From Ophioceras dolichostomum (lineage: Eukaryota > Ascomycota > Sordariomycetes > Magnaporthales > Ophioceraceae): DNA of 64,000 nt. The stretch is taken from contig PYST01000177.1 in assembly GCA_003049485.1 (NCBI GenBank), positions 19,350 to 83,349 of the forward strand, in the 5' to 3' direction. Below the pieces are notes generated by a model. It was not told the origin of the DNA. It did not search any database and saw nothing but the letters and a program-made list of their open reading frames with translations. Shown one piece after another: positions 37,093-47,100 of the stretch (the stretch's first letter is position 1; each line of letters begins with the position of its first letter). The position numbers and the translations under genes are program-made.

Positions 37093-40000
37093 ACTCAGGT
37101 TCCTAGGTAGATTCACAGCCATGAAGCAGTGTCGTGTCGAGCTGGTGGTAAGGATGAGGAGGGCAGATTACCCCTTCGAGATAAAATAAAGGCCAAGGTG
37201 GTATGGGATGGATTGGGATGAGGAAGTACAAAGGAAGAGAGAGAGGAAAGTGCATAGAAAATAACCCCGGCTATTATGAATTTCGAACGTTATTTTTTTC
37301 CCCTTGCGCGCAATTCGTGTCTACGCTCGTAAGAGCGAGCGGCAGGTTGGCCCGACCCATATGTTAGCACTACGGATGATTTCTCTCATTCTCCCAGTTT
37401 ACGTGGACGACGTGAGCACGGTCTCTCTCAAAGGGAAAGGATGATAGCTGCTTTAGCAATTGCTCGCTAGTGGCATACGACTGACCATAAGCTGTTGAAT
37501 ACACGGGATCCCCGTCTGCTTCGACCTATCTAAGATACTGCCAGCGAGACGGACAATGCGATCCTCATATATTAAACGCGGCTGAGGTAACAACCTGCCT
37601 ACCTACCTTAGGTACCTAGGGAACAACATAGCATGAAATGCACCAGAGAGAATATCTGTAAGATATGGCTAGGTAGGTAGCCTGCAAGAATTTGCCTGTA
37701 AATAGTATGAGAGATTTCCCTCCTTCAAAGAGTGTACCCGACTTCTGACTACCTAGAGAGACGTTTGCCCGTTGCCTGCCCACCCCCATACCTCAACCTC
37801 CCTCTTCCCTCTTCCATATTTCTCTCTTTCCCTCACCCCCCTTGACTGCTTTGTGGCATTTCAGCTTCGCCCTGTGCCTTCCGATCAGGTCTTCGCCTCT
37901 ATCTCCCTTGGCCTCCACCCCTGGATCTGGTGCGTCGGGAGGTGCCTACCTACTTACTATTTCACCGAGGCGTGATAGCTGCCGTTGGGGCAGGCATTCC
38001 TGTCGCCCTCAACCACCTCTCCGCACTTGGTGCACTTCTTCCTCCACCAGCATTTGTAGACCTAGCCACATGTGCCCGTGTGGTTCGTGACCTTTTGGCC
38101 GCACGTGATCTCGTGCCAGTCCTCCTTCTCCCCGGCCGTGTGAACGCAGGTGCCGGACATGAGTGCTCGTTGGTTAGGTTGGACGTACGTAGTAGGTAGC
38201 CGTGAGGCTTGCAGAGTGCTGGTAGACAGACGCTTCAAAAGTGATGCACGTGTTTTGATGAGAGATGTCGTGTCATTGCTGCAGGGTGCGAAGACGACGG
38301 ACGGCTGGTAGGCTTGAAGGGAGAAGAACGAGTTATATATACCCATGGACAAAGGAGGTTCCGGTCGTTGGGGGGAGCCTGTACCCTCCCTTCCAGATAG
38401 TATCCTGCCGCATTGAGGTGGCAAATTCTCCCTGCCGGAAGGTTGTCCCGAGCCTAGTTGAAGTAGCGAGAGCTTCGACAGCCTCACAAGGAGTTATTGG
38501 CCCCAAGCATCCAGGTGATCTTACGATGGGGCGTTCATCTGGTTCGTGGGAACTCGCCGGTTGCCGATCTGGGAAGTGCATGGCGGCGACACAAGAAGGG
38601 AAAGCGGTTTGATATTGCTCCGTCGGTCCGGACGTCATACAGATGCAGATGCATAGAACTTGGGTAGGTAGCGAATGCAGCTATGGGCAGGTTTGGTTTG
38701 TGCACTTTCACCAGTTGCCAAGCCTGGAAGAGCTTCACGCCTTGGCGACGTTGATCTGCTGCACAGAGGAAGGGGAAACCACGAACCTGAACAGACTTCG
38801 CCGGATATTGTCGGCTCGGTCGCGTACATAGGTGCCTATGGTAGGTAGGTAGGCAGCCCACCCTTTCGAAGTTCGGCAGTTCTTGCGTGTACGGCATTTC
38901 TCTACTCGCCCTCACGGGGTTCTTCACCCGATGGTAGGAAGAACGGGGTTGAAAGGGAGCGCCAGGACAGCTACTCAGCGCCCGTCACTGCCTGTTGACC
39001 ATTGCCAGTCCTTTGTCATGTTCCCAACACATGTTTCCCTCTCATCCCAAAGAAGGCACGTACCTTAACGGCCCCAGAGATGATGTATGTTCTGTGGGAC
39101 AAGGTCACCTGTGACTGATTTGACGTCGCTTGGACATGACGGTCTTCGTGATAGCTCCTCCCCTCCCAAAGCCGAAATTCGTCTTCCTGGGCCATCAGAT
39201 TGTGAAAGACGGGGGTAATATGACACCCGAGGCAACCGCGTCTGTCTGTGGGAGACCTGTCCTTGGGGCACTACGACGGAGAGCACCAGTGCTCTTAGGG
39301 CTCATTGTTCGTAAAAGCAGGTAGGTAGTCGTATAGATGTACCGTCCCGGCTGAACTGGAGGTCGGGGATGCCCAGAAATAGCCAGGGGCATGACGCTGC
39401 TATGCGTTGATGGATATGAGAAGTTGTGGCTTCCTCGAGGGCGAGAGATAACTGCCGGGTACCTAGAGGTACTTCGTCCTTCCCTTTTGGGTGTTGATAA
39501 TTTCCATCCCACCTGACAGTCACACAGCCTCACCACTTACCTCTTCGACGTTTGGACGGCAAGGGGTGAGAGGAAAGTTCGGTCGTGTGGTTTGATGAGG
39601 CTCTGCTCGGGGATTTCAGGGTCAAACCGACCCCGCCCCTTCTTTCAACCCGACCCTCGATGCTCCTTCTATCTATCGGGTGTTCATAAATGACGGGAGT
39701 TGTCAATACCTCCATACCCCAGGTACCTACCAACTAAAGGTAGGTAGGTAGGTACAACTTCGTAGGTACCTACGGGCAGCCGGATTAGCATTGCAATTCT
39801 TGGGGAGAGCGCCCCTGCTCGACCGCCGGGTCCCGCTTTCCGCCCCCACCCGCCGACTCGGCTCTCCTTTGACAACCTCCGAACCAGCATCGGTGGATGG
39901 GGTAAGAAGCCGGCCCCCTCCTGCCGCATCGGCCCCCTTACACGCTATTCGGCCAGGTTGGGTTTTGGACGGGCAGGAGCGACTTTCTCGTCAGTAAATG

Positions 40001-40120
40001 CATTCCCTAGCAGTTGCGGCACAGAAAAGGAGACGTCTCTTGGACTGCGTAGTGCCTTGAGGTACTTGGGGATCGTGACGTCGGCACCCAACCTGACGGC
40101 CGAGGACGGCCAAGGCTGGC
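37093..40120. other. Intergenic region between V-ATPase A and the first solo LTR
   Basis: About 3 kb rich in TACCTACC and GGTAGGTAGG tracts, especially near 37600, 38840 and 39720-39770. Apart from one Cys-rich broken ORF (separate entry) and a segment at about 39800-39965 that resembles 43005-43250, I see no gene. Confidence 0.35.
37957..38160 (-). pseudogene. Small cysteine-rich ORF interrupted by one TAG
   Basis: From an ATG at 38160 the minus strand encodes MSGTCVHTAGEKEDWHEITC and on to NHTGTCG. It meets TAG at 38064-38062, then continues in the same frame as VYKCWWRKKCTKCGEVVEGD to SVK and a final stop at 37957. The total is 67 residues if the TAG were sense, with seven cysteines spread over both halves. 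The CxxC and paired-aromatic pattern looks like a real small zinc-ribbon-like or disulfide-rich protein. The TAG could derive from CAG or TGG. No signal peptide and no named family is recognised. It could be a pseudogene, a sequencing error, or chance. Confidence 0.35.
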
Positions 40121-40418
40121 TGTTGATTGTGTTGACTGATGATCACCAATCGTCAGAGTTATTGACCGCAAAGCCTCGAGTGACCACGAGGCTCTGGCCA
40201 AGTTACAACGTCAACGACTACGTCAACGACTACGTTAACGATTGCCTCAGTAACGTTATCGACCTTCCACCTCTCCCTGTACTTAAGGAGAGGGACTCTC
40301 CCTCTGTCTCTTCCATAGAACCTAGCTTAGAACATGATGAAGAATTGAACCTGCTTTGGCAACCCCTCTCATTCCGCACGCGTGCAATCGCTTTCTACCT
40401 GGGCCTTCCAACACTGGC
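40116..40418 (+). mobile_element. Solo LTR (copy 1, plus orientation) with 5-bp target-site duplication
   Basis: The LTR body is 40121-40413 (293 bp). It begins TGTTGATTGTG and ends CCTTCCAACA, so its termini are TGTTG...CAACA, the TG...CA ends of an LTR. It is flanked on both sides by CTGGC (40116-40120 and 40414-40418), a 5-bp target duplication expected from integrase-mediated insertion. Two further copies occur at 43643-43941 (reverse) and 55426-55705. No internal retrotransposon region is attached. Confidence 0.85.
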
Positions 40419-40537
40419 CTTTCGCGCAAGTGTCGAGCCCGTATCACAGTCCCCTTCGACTAAGAAACCCTTGCCTTTCGTCATTCACCTGACGGGATAC
40501 CGCGATCCCTACCGTGGTTTGCAGGCAAGGGGGGGGG

Positions 40538-40564
40538 NNNNNNNNNNNNNNNNNNNNNNNNNNN
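40538..40564. other. Assembly gap (27 N) bordered by poly-G
   Basis: A run of 27 undetermined bases preceded by nine G and followed by about twenty G. The homopolymer borders suggest low-quality sequence at a contig end, so the true gap length is unknown. Confidence 0.98.
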
Positions 40565-40794
40565 GGGGGGGGGGGGGGGGGGGGATCCCTGGTAAGTTTG
40601 GCGCCCCACTCAAACTTCCCCACTCAAACTTCCCTCCTTAAATCGTTAGTGCGCACACCGTGCACATAGGTCCAGGTGTATCAAGCATTGATGTGCCTTC
40701 CAAGTCTTCTTGACACAACCATTCTTGATTTCCATCCGTCCCATCGACTGCTCTCATCTCAAAAACGCCAGCAGACCTACCAATCAGCAACAAG

Positions 40795-41894
40795 ATGCCT
40801 CGTGGCTGGTACCTGGCCCAAGGGCTGATCCCACTCGGCTACAGCAGCAGCGACGACGAGGAGGGCCCCTGCGAGCTGCCAGACGGTCGACTCGTTTGCG
40901 GGCCCCACGGATTAGTCTGGTGCGGAAAGTGCTGCACAGACTACAGCTTCGTGGATGCCAACAGTGATGACAACGACGACGGCGACGACAACGATGACGG
41001 CGATGACAACGATGACGGCGACGACAACGATGACGGCGACGATAACGACGAAGGCGATGCCCGCTCTAAAGCCGAGCCTCAGTCCGTCGTAATCCCTTCC
41101 GGACTCCCTACTGGGCAGGAGATACGGCGGGGCACCGGCCGCATCTTCCCTACCGCCTTTAGTGCTCCCTCTCCGTCGATTACCCCGACAGATCTTTTCA
41201 TCGGGATCGATACTTATGGAGGCTTCACCAGGTGAGTTGGATGTTCCCGGTCGATTCCTCCCAAAACCTTCGAATTGTGCGTTTGTCCTTACTAGGTATG
41301 TGCTGCACCAGATACGTCCGCCGTGATAATCGACGGCAACTGCTCATCTTCACCGACGGTGCGTCGCTGAACAACGGCCAGCCCAACGCGCGCGCCGGCT
41401 GGGCGTTCGTCCACGGCCCAGGAAGCTCGTCGCGCGGTTCCACCACGCCCACTCCTCAGGTGGGGTCGGGCCGGCTCGAGAACCGGGGCCCGTTCGGCGA
41501 CGAGGGCGCCCAGACCAGCAACCGCGCGGAGCTCCGGGCCGTCATCGCCGCCCTGCGCTTTCGCCACTGGCCCGGCGAGGGCTTCGAATCCATGGTCGTC
41601 GCCACGGACTCGGAGTACGTGGTCAAGGGCTCCACCAACTGGGCCAAGAAGTGGGTGCGGAACGGCTGGAGGACCCAGCAGAAGCAGCCGGTCCAGAACA
41701 GGGACCTGTGGGAGATGCTCCTGGGTGAGATCGAGAAGTTGCACGAGTCCTTGTCCGGCGGCTTCGCGATTCAGTTCTGGAGGATCCCGAGGGAGTTGAA
41801 CGGGGTTGCGGATGCCGCTGCGAAAAAGGCCGCTGCCGAGTGGGACGCGTGTGATGAATGGATGGACTTGATGGGCATTCCGGGCTTGTCTTGA
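40795..41894 (+). CDS. RNase H domain protein
   Basis: Two exons, 40795-41231 and 41312-41894, joined across an 80-bp intron (GTGAGT...CACCAG), give 339 residues. Residues 1-60 hold several Cys (CELPDGRLVCGPHGLVWCGK, then CCTDY) that may bind a metal. A repetitive acidic stretch of Asp/Asn/Gly follows at about 57-88. The C-terminal 190 residues form an RNase H fold: first strand LLIFTDGAS with catalytic Asp, NRAELRAVIAALRF with catalytic Glu, VVATDSEYVVKG with the second Asp, and GVADAAAKKAA with the last Asp. All four DEDD residues are present. Family role: hydrolysis of RNA in RNA/DNA hybrids. It lies among repeats and next to an assembly gap, but it keeps an intron and no RT is attached, so I read it as a cellular-type gene. 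Confidence 0.85.
40963..41057. repeat. 18-bp coding tandem repeat (Asp/Asn/Gly)
   Basis: About five copies of an 18-bp unit, GACGACAACGATGACGGC with C/T third-position changes, inside exon 1 of the RNase H gene. Copy number is likely to vary between strains. Confidence 0.9.
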
Positions 41895-42309
41895 GTCTTT
41901 CTGCCTGCCTGCCTGCCTGCCATTTGAAGAGGCATTCTCGATTCTGTGACAAGCTGAGAAAAGGTGGGATGCAAGAGCTATACATATGTGCGTCGCGACA
42001 ACGCCTAGCGTAGCGTTATTATGGTTCTAGCTGCGAATGGATCATGTTTATAAGGATAACACCTGTAACTTGATAGATGATGGGCTGCGCACAACTGGGC
42101 TGCTGGAGAAATTCGGCGTCGCCCTCGGCCAACTTAGCACCCGATACGGGCGCTATATCCAAATCTAGGGTCGTTACCCAGCATATACGAACATAGGTAG
42201 ACACTGGAAAGTGTGGAATCACGCCTGCCCTCTGCTCTAATCAAACCAGGAGGCCGGTGCTCAACCTTCAGCACATGCCCTACCACACCATGTCGGGATG
42301 CCTTACTAC

Positions 42310-42640
42310 TTACTAATTACAAAGATGGCAACCTCGAGGACGCGGGCCCTGTCGCTGAAATGCCTGCCTCAAGGCCCTGCTGCAACTTCTCCCGCAGCTG
42401 GGACCACCTCCACGGGCGTGGCGTGATCAATCGCGACCTCAAGTCACGCAAGAAGTTCTCCAGAACCCTCGACATGATCGATCACTGTGGGACTTGTTCC
42501 CCCCGGCGGCCAGGCCCTCGCTGGAGGGGCAGGTACAGACCGAAGGCGGACGTGTGGTCGGCGGTCCGTCATCTTCGCGCAACTGTGTTCAAGCAGGAGC
42601 CCCCCGGTTCACGACAACAGCAGGCGGGTTACTGTTTTTG
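42310..42640 (+). pseudogene. Protein kinase remnant
   Basis: In one frame WDHLHGRGVINRDLKS corresponds to the kinase catalytic-loop region (H-R-D-L-K, here N-R-D-L-K). The preceding helix is read in another frame (CLKALLQLLPQLG). Further on, YRPKADVWSAV matches the subdomain IX DVWS motif, after which the expected helix is out of frame. The N-lobe is not visible. Frame shifts and missing DFG/APE motifs indicate a decayed fragment of about 110 codons. Confidence 0.55.
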
Positions 42641-42741
42641 GGCTTCCGTTCTCCTACATCGCCCACGCTCTCGGTCAGAGGATATAATCAATTTTGCAAT
42701 TGTCTTCTGGTACATACGACCTTAAGCAGTAGAATATACGG

Positions 42742-42883
42742 TGCTGGAATTCGGCTTCCAGTCTGTCAGTAGGAGTCACGTGCGTAAGCACGTGATTCAA
42801 GCCTTGGTACTGGGAGTCATGTGAACGGTCACGTGACTCCTACCACATCAGTTGGTCTCCCAAGCCCAACGCTTTGTTTCAGC
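42742..42883. repeat. 142-bp interspersed repeat with palindromic core (copy A)
   Basis: Begins TGCTGGAATTCGGCTTCCAG and ends TTTGTTTCAGC. It contains GTAGGAGTCACGTG and, 50-odd bases later, its complement CACGTGACTCCTAC. It is nearly identical, with the same length, to 63258-63399. The flanks of the two copies differ, which defines the unit. Confidence 0.85.
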
Positions 42884-43642
42884 TCTCTTAACAACTAGAA
42901 AACTCTTCAATCAATGAAGTTCAACACCTCTACCCGAAGTGCCTATATTGTGACACGGGATCCCGTCCGCTCTCCCCTAGTTAAGCTACTAACTGCTGGA
43001 TTAGTTTGGGAAGAACACCCCTGCCCAATCCTGCCCAATCACCGGCCCCGCCCCGCTCCGCCTGCCGACTTCGCTCTCGCGCCGAATCCCAGCGCCTGCC
43101 GTTGTCAACCTTCGTTTCTATGTCACACATCGCTGCCGTTGGTTTCGCCCTCTGCGCTTTTCCATTTGGAAAACGGTGATGAGGAGGGAAGCCGGCCCCC
43201 TCCTGCCGTGTCACCCCCTTGTACGCCTTTCGGCCTGCTTGGCGGGATGGCGCACGACATTAAAAGCAGCGCGCTCGCCCCACCGCTTGCAGCAGGCGAG
43301 TTTGGCACTCATTCTTGCGCGTCGTTGCCGTTCCCACCGCTTTCGCCCGAGCCTTGCCCCTGACGAGCGCCGTGCTGAAGAGCTCGATGCCGCGTCTTTT
43401 CGTCGCCACCAGCCGCCCCGTCGAGGCCTGGCGTAAGCAGCAGCAAGAGGCCAGGCGCAGAGATGCCTTCAAAACTTTGGAGAGGTTCACTCACGAACCC
43501 CTGACGGACGTCGGCTGCCGCACCACCGAAAAGTGGAGACAGGCAAAAGCGGCTGCGATGAGAGCTTGGAGAAGGTGCGCTTGTTCCCCCATCTTTTGCC
43601 TTTTCTCTTGTTTTTCTTCTGGCCGACTGCTGACTCCCTTGT
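42884..43642. other. Repeat-like segment with a short unassigned ORF
   Basis: Part of it (43005-43250) shares GAAGCCGGCCCCCTCCTGCC and neighbouring blocks with 39800-39965, so it is likely an old dispersed repeat. An ORF at 43315-43731 encodes a basic helical stretch (ETTEK-type, e.g. EAWRKQQQEARRRDAFKTLE), but I recognise no family. It reads into the reverse LTR, so it is not a normal gene. Confidence 0.35.
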
Positions 43643-43941
43643 TGTTGGAAGGCCCAGGTAGGAAGCGTTTGCACGCGTGCGATATGAAGGGTTGCCAAAG
43701 CAGGTTCAATTCTTCATGTGTTCTAAGCTAGGTTCTATGGAAGAGGCAGAGGGAGAGAACCTCCCTTTAAGTACAGGAGAGGTTGGAGGCCAGGTGGCAG
43801 TAACTGAGGCAAGTGCTTGTCCCAGTCGTTGACGTCAAGACTTGACTCGTTGTGTGACTTTTAGCCAGAGCCTCGTGGTAACTTGAGGCTCTGCGACCGT
43901 TGTCCCTGATAATTGATGATCATCAATCAATGCAATCAACA
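43643..43941 (-). mobile_element. Solo LTR (copy 2, minus orientation)
   Basis: Reverse complement of the copies at 40121 and 55426. On the plus strand it starts TGTTGGAAGGCCCAGG and ends CAATCAACA. Length is 299 bp. Flanking pentamers (CTTGT and GTGGC) differ, so no target duplication remains. It is more diverged from the other two than they are from each other. Confidence 0.75.
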
Positions 43942-44132
43942 GTGGCAAACTAGTTGCTCAGCAGTTTAGTCAATGGCGTGCTTCCTTGTTCCATGAGATC
44001 GCGAAGCTTCTACGATTAACTGGTCGATGACAAATTGAGCAGAACCAAACAACATAAATTGACAGCGAGCCCTATGACCCTTTATCGTCAAAGAGAAGAA
44101 AAAAATATAGCAAGATTACGAAGCCATTCTAC

Positions 44133-47100
44133 TTATTCCGTAAATCTGAGCAGCAGAACACATCCTGATGAGCACCCAATCGCAACCGACGATCCCATAA
44201 CTGCTGATTTTACTGGCCGATACTCGTGTGGCAACCACAGCCACTTCTCCGACTCGCGTACAATCCAAGCCCCATCACCAGTGATTCCATAACTCTGACG
44301 TGGGCTGTTCTGCTTTGACAATCCAGAAGGTAGGATGCTGGAATCCCCTTGTGTATCAATAGTGAAAGCGCCGATTTCAGTCAAAAGGTGAGAGCCAGCA
44401 GCATCAAATTTGAGGTTGAACAGAGCCCTGCCGACATTGAGCGTTTGGTTCAGCTGGCCCATGGCCGCGTCCCAGAGCTTGACGGTCTCGTCGACCGAGC
44501 CCGACGCTACCAGCCGGTTGTCGCCCGAGAAGGCCACCGACGAGACCCATCCAGTATGGCCCTGCAGCGTTTGGTTCAGCTGGCCCGTGGCCGCGTCCCA
44601 AAGCTTGACGGTCTCGTCCCCCGAGCCCGACGCCACGAGCCGGCCGTCGCCCGAGAAGGCCACCGACGAGACAATGCCAGCATGGCCCTGCAGCGTTTGG
44701 TTCAGCTGGCCCGTGGCCGCGTCCCAGAGCTTGACGGTCTCGTCCCCCGAGCCCGACGCTACCAGGCGGCCGTCGCCCGAGAAGGCCACCGACCTGACAG
44801 AGTCAGTATGGCCCTGCAGTGTCTGGTTCAGCTGGCCCGTGGCCGCGTCCCAGAGCTTGATGGTCTTGTCGTCCGAGCCCGACGCCACCAGGCGGCCGTC
44901 GCCCGAGAAGGCCACCAACCTGACAGAGTCGGTATGGCCCTGCAGCGTCTGGTTCAGCTGGCCCGTGGCCGCGTCCCAGAGCTTGACGGTCTCGTCGTCC
45001 GAGCCCGACGCCACCAGCCGGCCGTCGCCCGAGAAGGCCACCGACGTAACAGAGTCAGTATGGCCCTGCAGCGATTGGTTCAGCTGGCCCGTGGCCGCGT
45101 CCCAGAGCTTGACGGTCTTGTCGTACGAGCCCGATGCTACCAGGCGGCCGTCGCCCGAGAAGGCCACCGACGTAACAGAGTCAGTATGGCCCTGCAGCGA
45201 TTGGTTCAGCTGGCCCGTGGCTGCGTCCCAGAGCTTGACGGTCCTGTCGTCCGAGCCCGACGCCACCAGGCGGCCGTCGCCGGAGAAGGCCACCGACCTG
45301 ACAGAGTCGGTATGGCTCTGCAGCGTCTGGTTCAGCTGGCCCGTGGCCGCGTCCCAGAGCTTGACGGTCTCGTCGTCCGAGCCCGACGCCACGAGCCGGC
45401 CGTCGCCCGAGAAGGCCACCGACGTGACTGAGCCCGTATGGCCTTCCAGCGTCTGCCTCAGCTGGCCCGTGGCCGCGTCCCAGAGCTTGACGGTCCGGTC
45501 GCTCGAACCCGACGCCACCAGCCGGCCGTCGCCCGAGAACGCCACTGAATTGACATTGCTTTCGTGTCCCTCCAGCGTCCGTAGGCAAGCACCCCACCTA
45601 TTTCTTATTACTGGTTTCAGTGAAATCCCATACAGGGTCTCTCGTCCAAACAGAGCTCTTATAACGCTATGATTCGGGCTGAAAACAAGGCCAGAAGCGT
45701 AAAGTTGAAGGGGATATTCCTCTACTACTGAACTGAAGTAAAAGACAACACGCCAGGCATCAATAATCAAATTGCCTAGTTGAGATGGTAGCTTTTTCTA
45801 CACAGTACCATTAGCGTTAGAACAAAAAGAGTGGAAGGAATTATTCGAACTTACCTGACTTTTCAGCAGCTCTTCCAATTTGACCAGGGACTTGACTCCT
45901 TGTGGGATTTCTCTGAGAAGACTCAGTGCCTCAAACCAGTAGAGGACTCTTCCCTTAAGCAAAGCATAGACTGGCCCGTCGTCATGAAGAACATCCGAGA
46001 CCTGAGCGTCGCATAGATGATCGACCCAATAGATACACGAGTAGGCCACTTCCGCCAAGGGATTCGGGTCTGGCGGTTGGACGTCGTCGATGAAGAATCC
46101 TGGTGTGCGCAAGTTGTACATGTCCCGCCGTAGACTCTGTATCATACACTGAATCGACCGAGACACGATCAGCCTGTGCCCATCGGCGTATCCAGTAGGG
46201 AAGATCCGGGGCAGGATGTCCGAGCGAGTTGGGTCCGTGACGAGGTAGTCTTTTGCCGACTGGTGGACAAAGTAGACAGTTGCGTCTTTTATGGTGAAAA
46301 GGCCGCACCGCTTCACGATCTTTTCGTGAGCCGCTACTTCAGGTAGTGAAGCCAAGGCTGCCAGTTCCGACATGTGAAGTGGGCGGTATGCGTTGACGGC
46401 AACGATGAGGACTTGCCTGCAGTATTTTGCCTGTGCGCCTTTGAGTTTATCAATCCGGCGCATCATCTCTGCATACATGTCGTTCAGCTCTGATGGCGTC
46501 TCCTGGACACATTCAATGACTTCATCCAGGTTACATTGCTCAATCTGCTTGCAAACGAGGGCGGCCCAAAGGAAGGTTCCATTGGCCTTCTTTTTCAAGA
46601 CCCTAGCAACTTCATCTAGGATCTGCAGCTGGTCATCCATGACTTCTGGAGTTTTGGTCGTGGAGATCTTGTTCTTCTTGGCGAGGTGCGACATTTTGTA
46701 GTTGATGTAGGCTTCGACGGCGTCCCTCACGGCCTCGGTGTTCAGCTCAAGGCAAAGAGAAGTCTTCGCATACTTTTCCAGGAACTCAACATCAGGCACA
46801 TTCCTGCTTGATACCAGCCACTTGACATGGGGGCATTCTGATGAAGTTGTGGCGATGAAGTTGAGCAGCTGCGGTAAACCTGTCGTGCACTCGTCGAGCG
46901 CGTCAATGATCAGGCAGATGCTGCCATAGGATTGATCTCGTAGAATGTCGCGCATGATAACCGATACGGCCCTCCAGGAATTCGCATCCTGGAAAAGCCC
47001 CTCGTCGGCACTGTCGAACTTCTTCCGCACGTGAAAATTAAAGAAGGGCCGAAGGCTGACGAGCTGATACATGAGGCCAAGAAGAACTGATGTGGCGTTG

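Noticed and set aside
44349..45672. Two long plus-strand ORFs (360 and 420 codons) with internal repeats
   Set aside because: They are the antisense of the WD40 repeats and repeat only because the DNA does.
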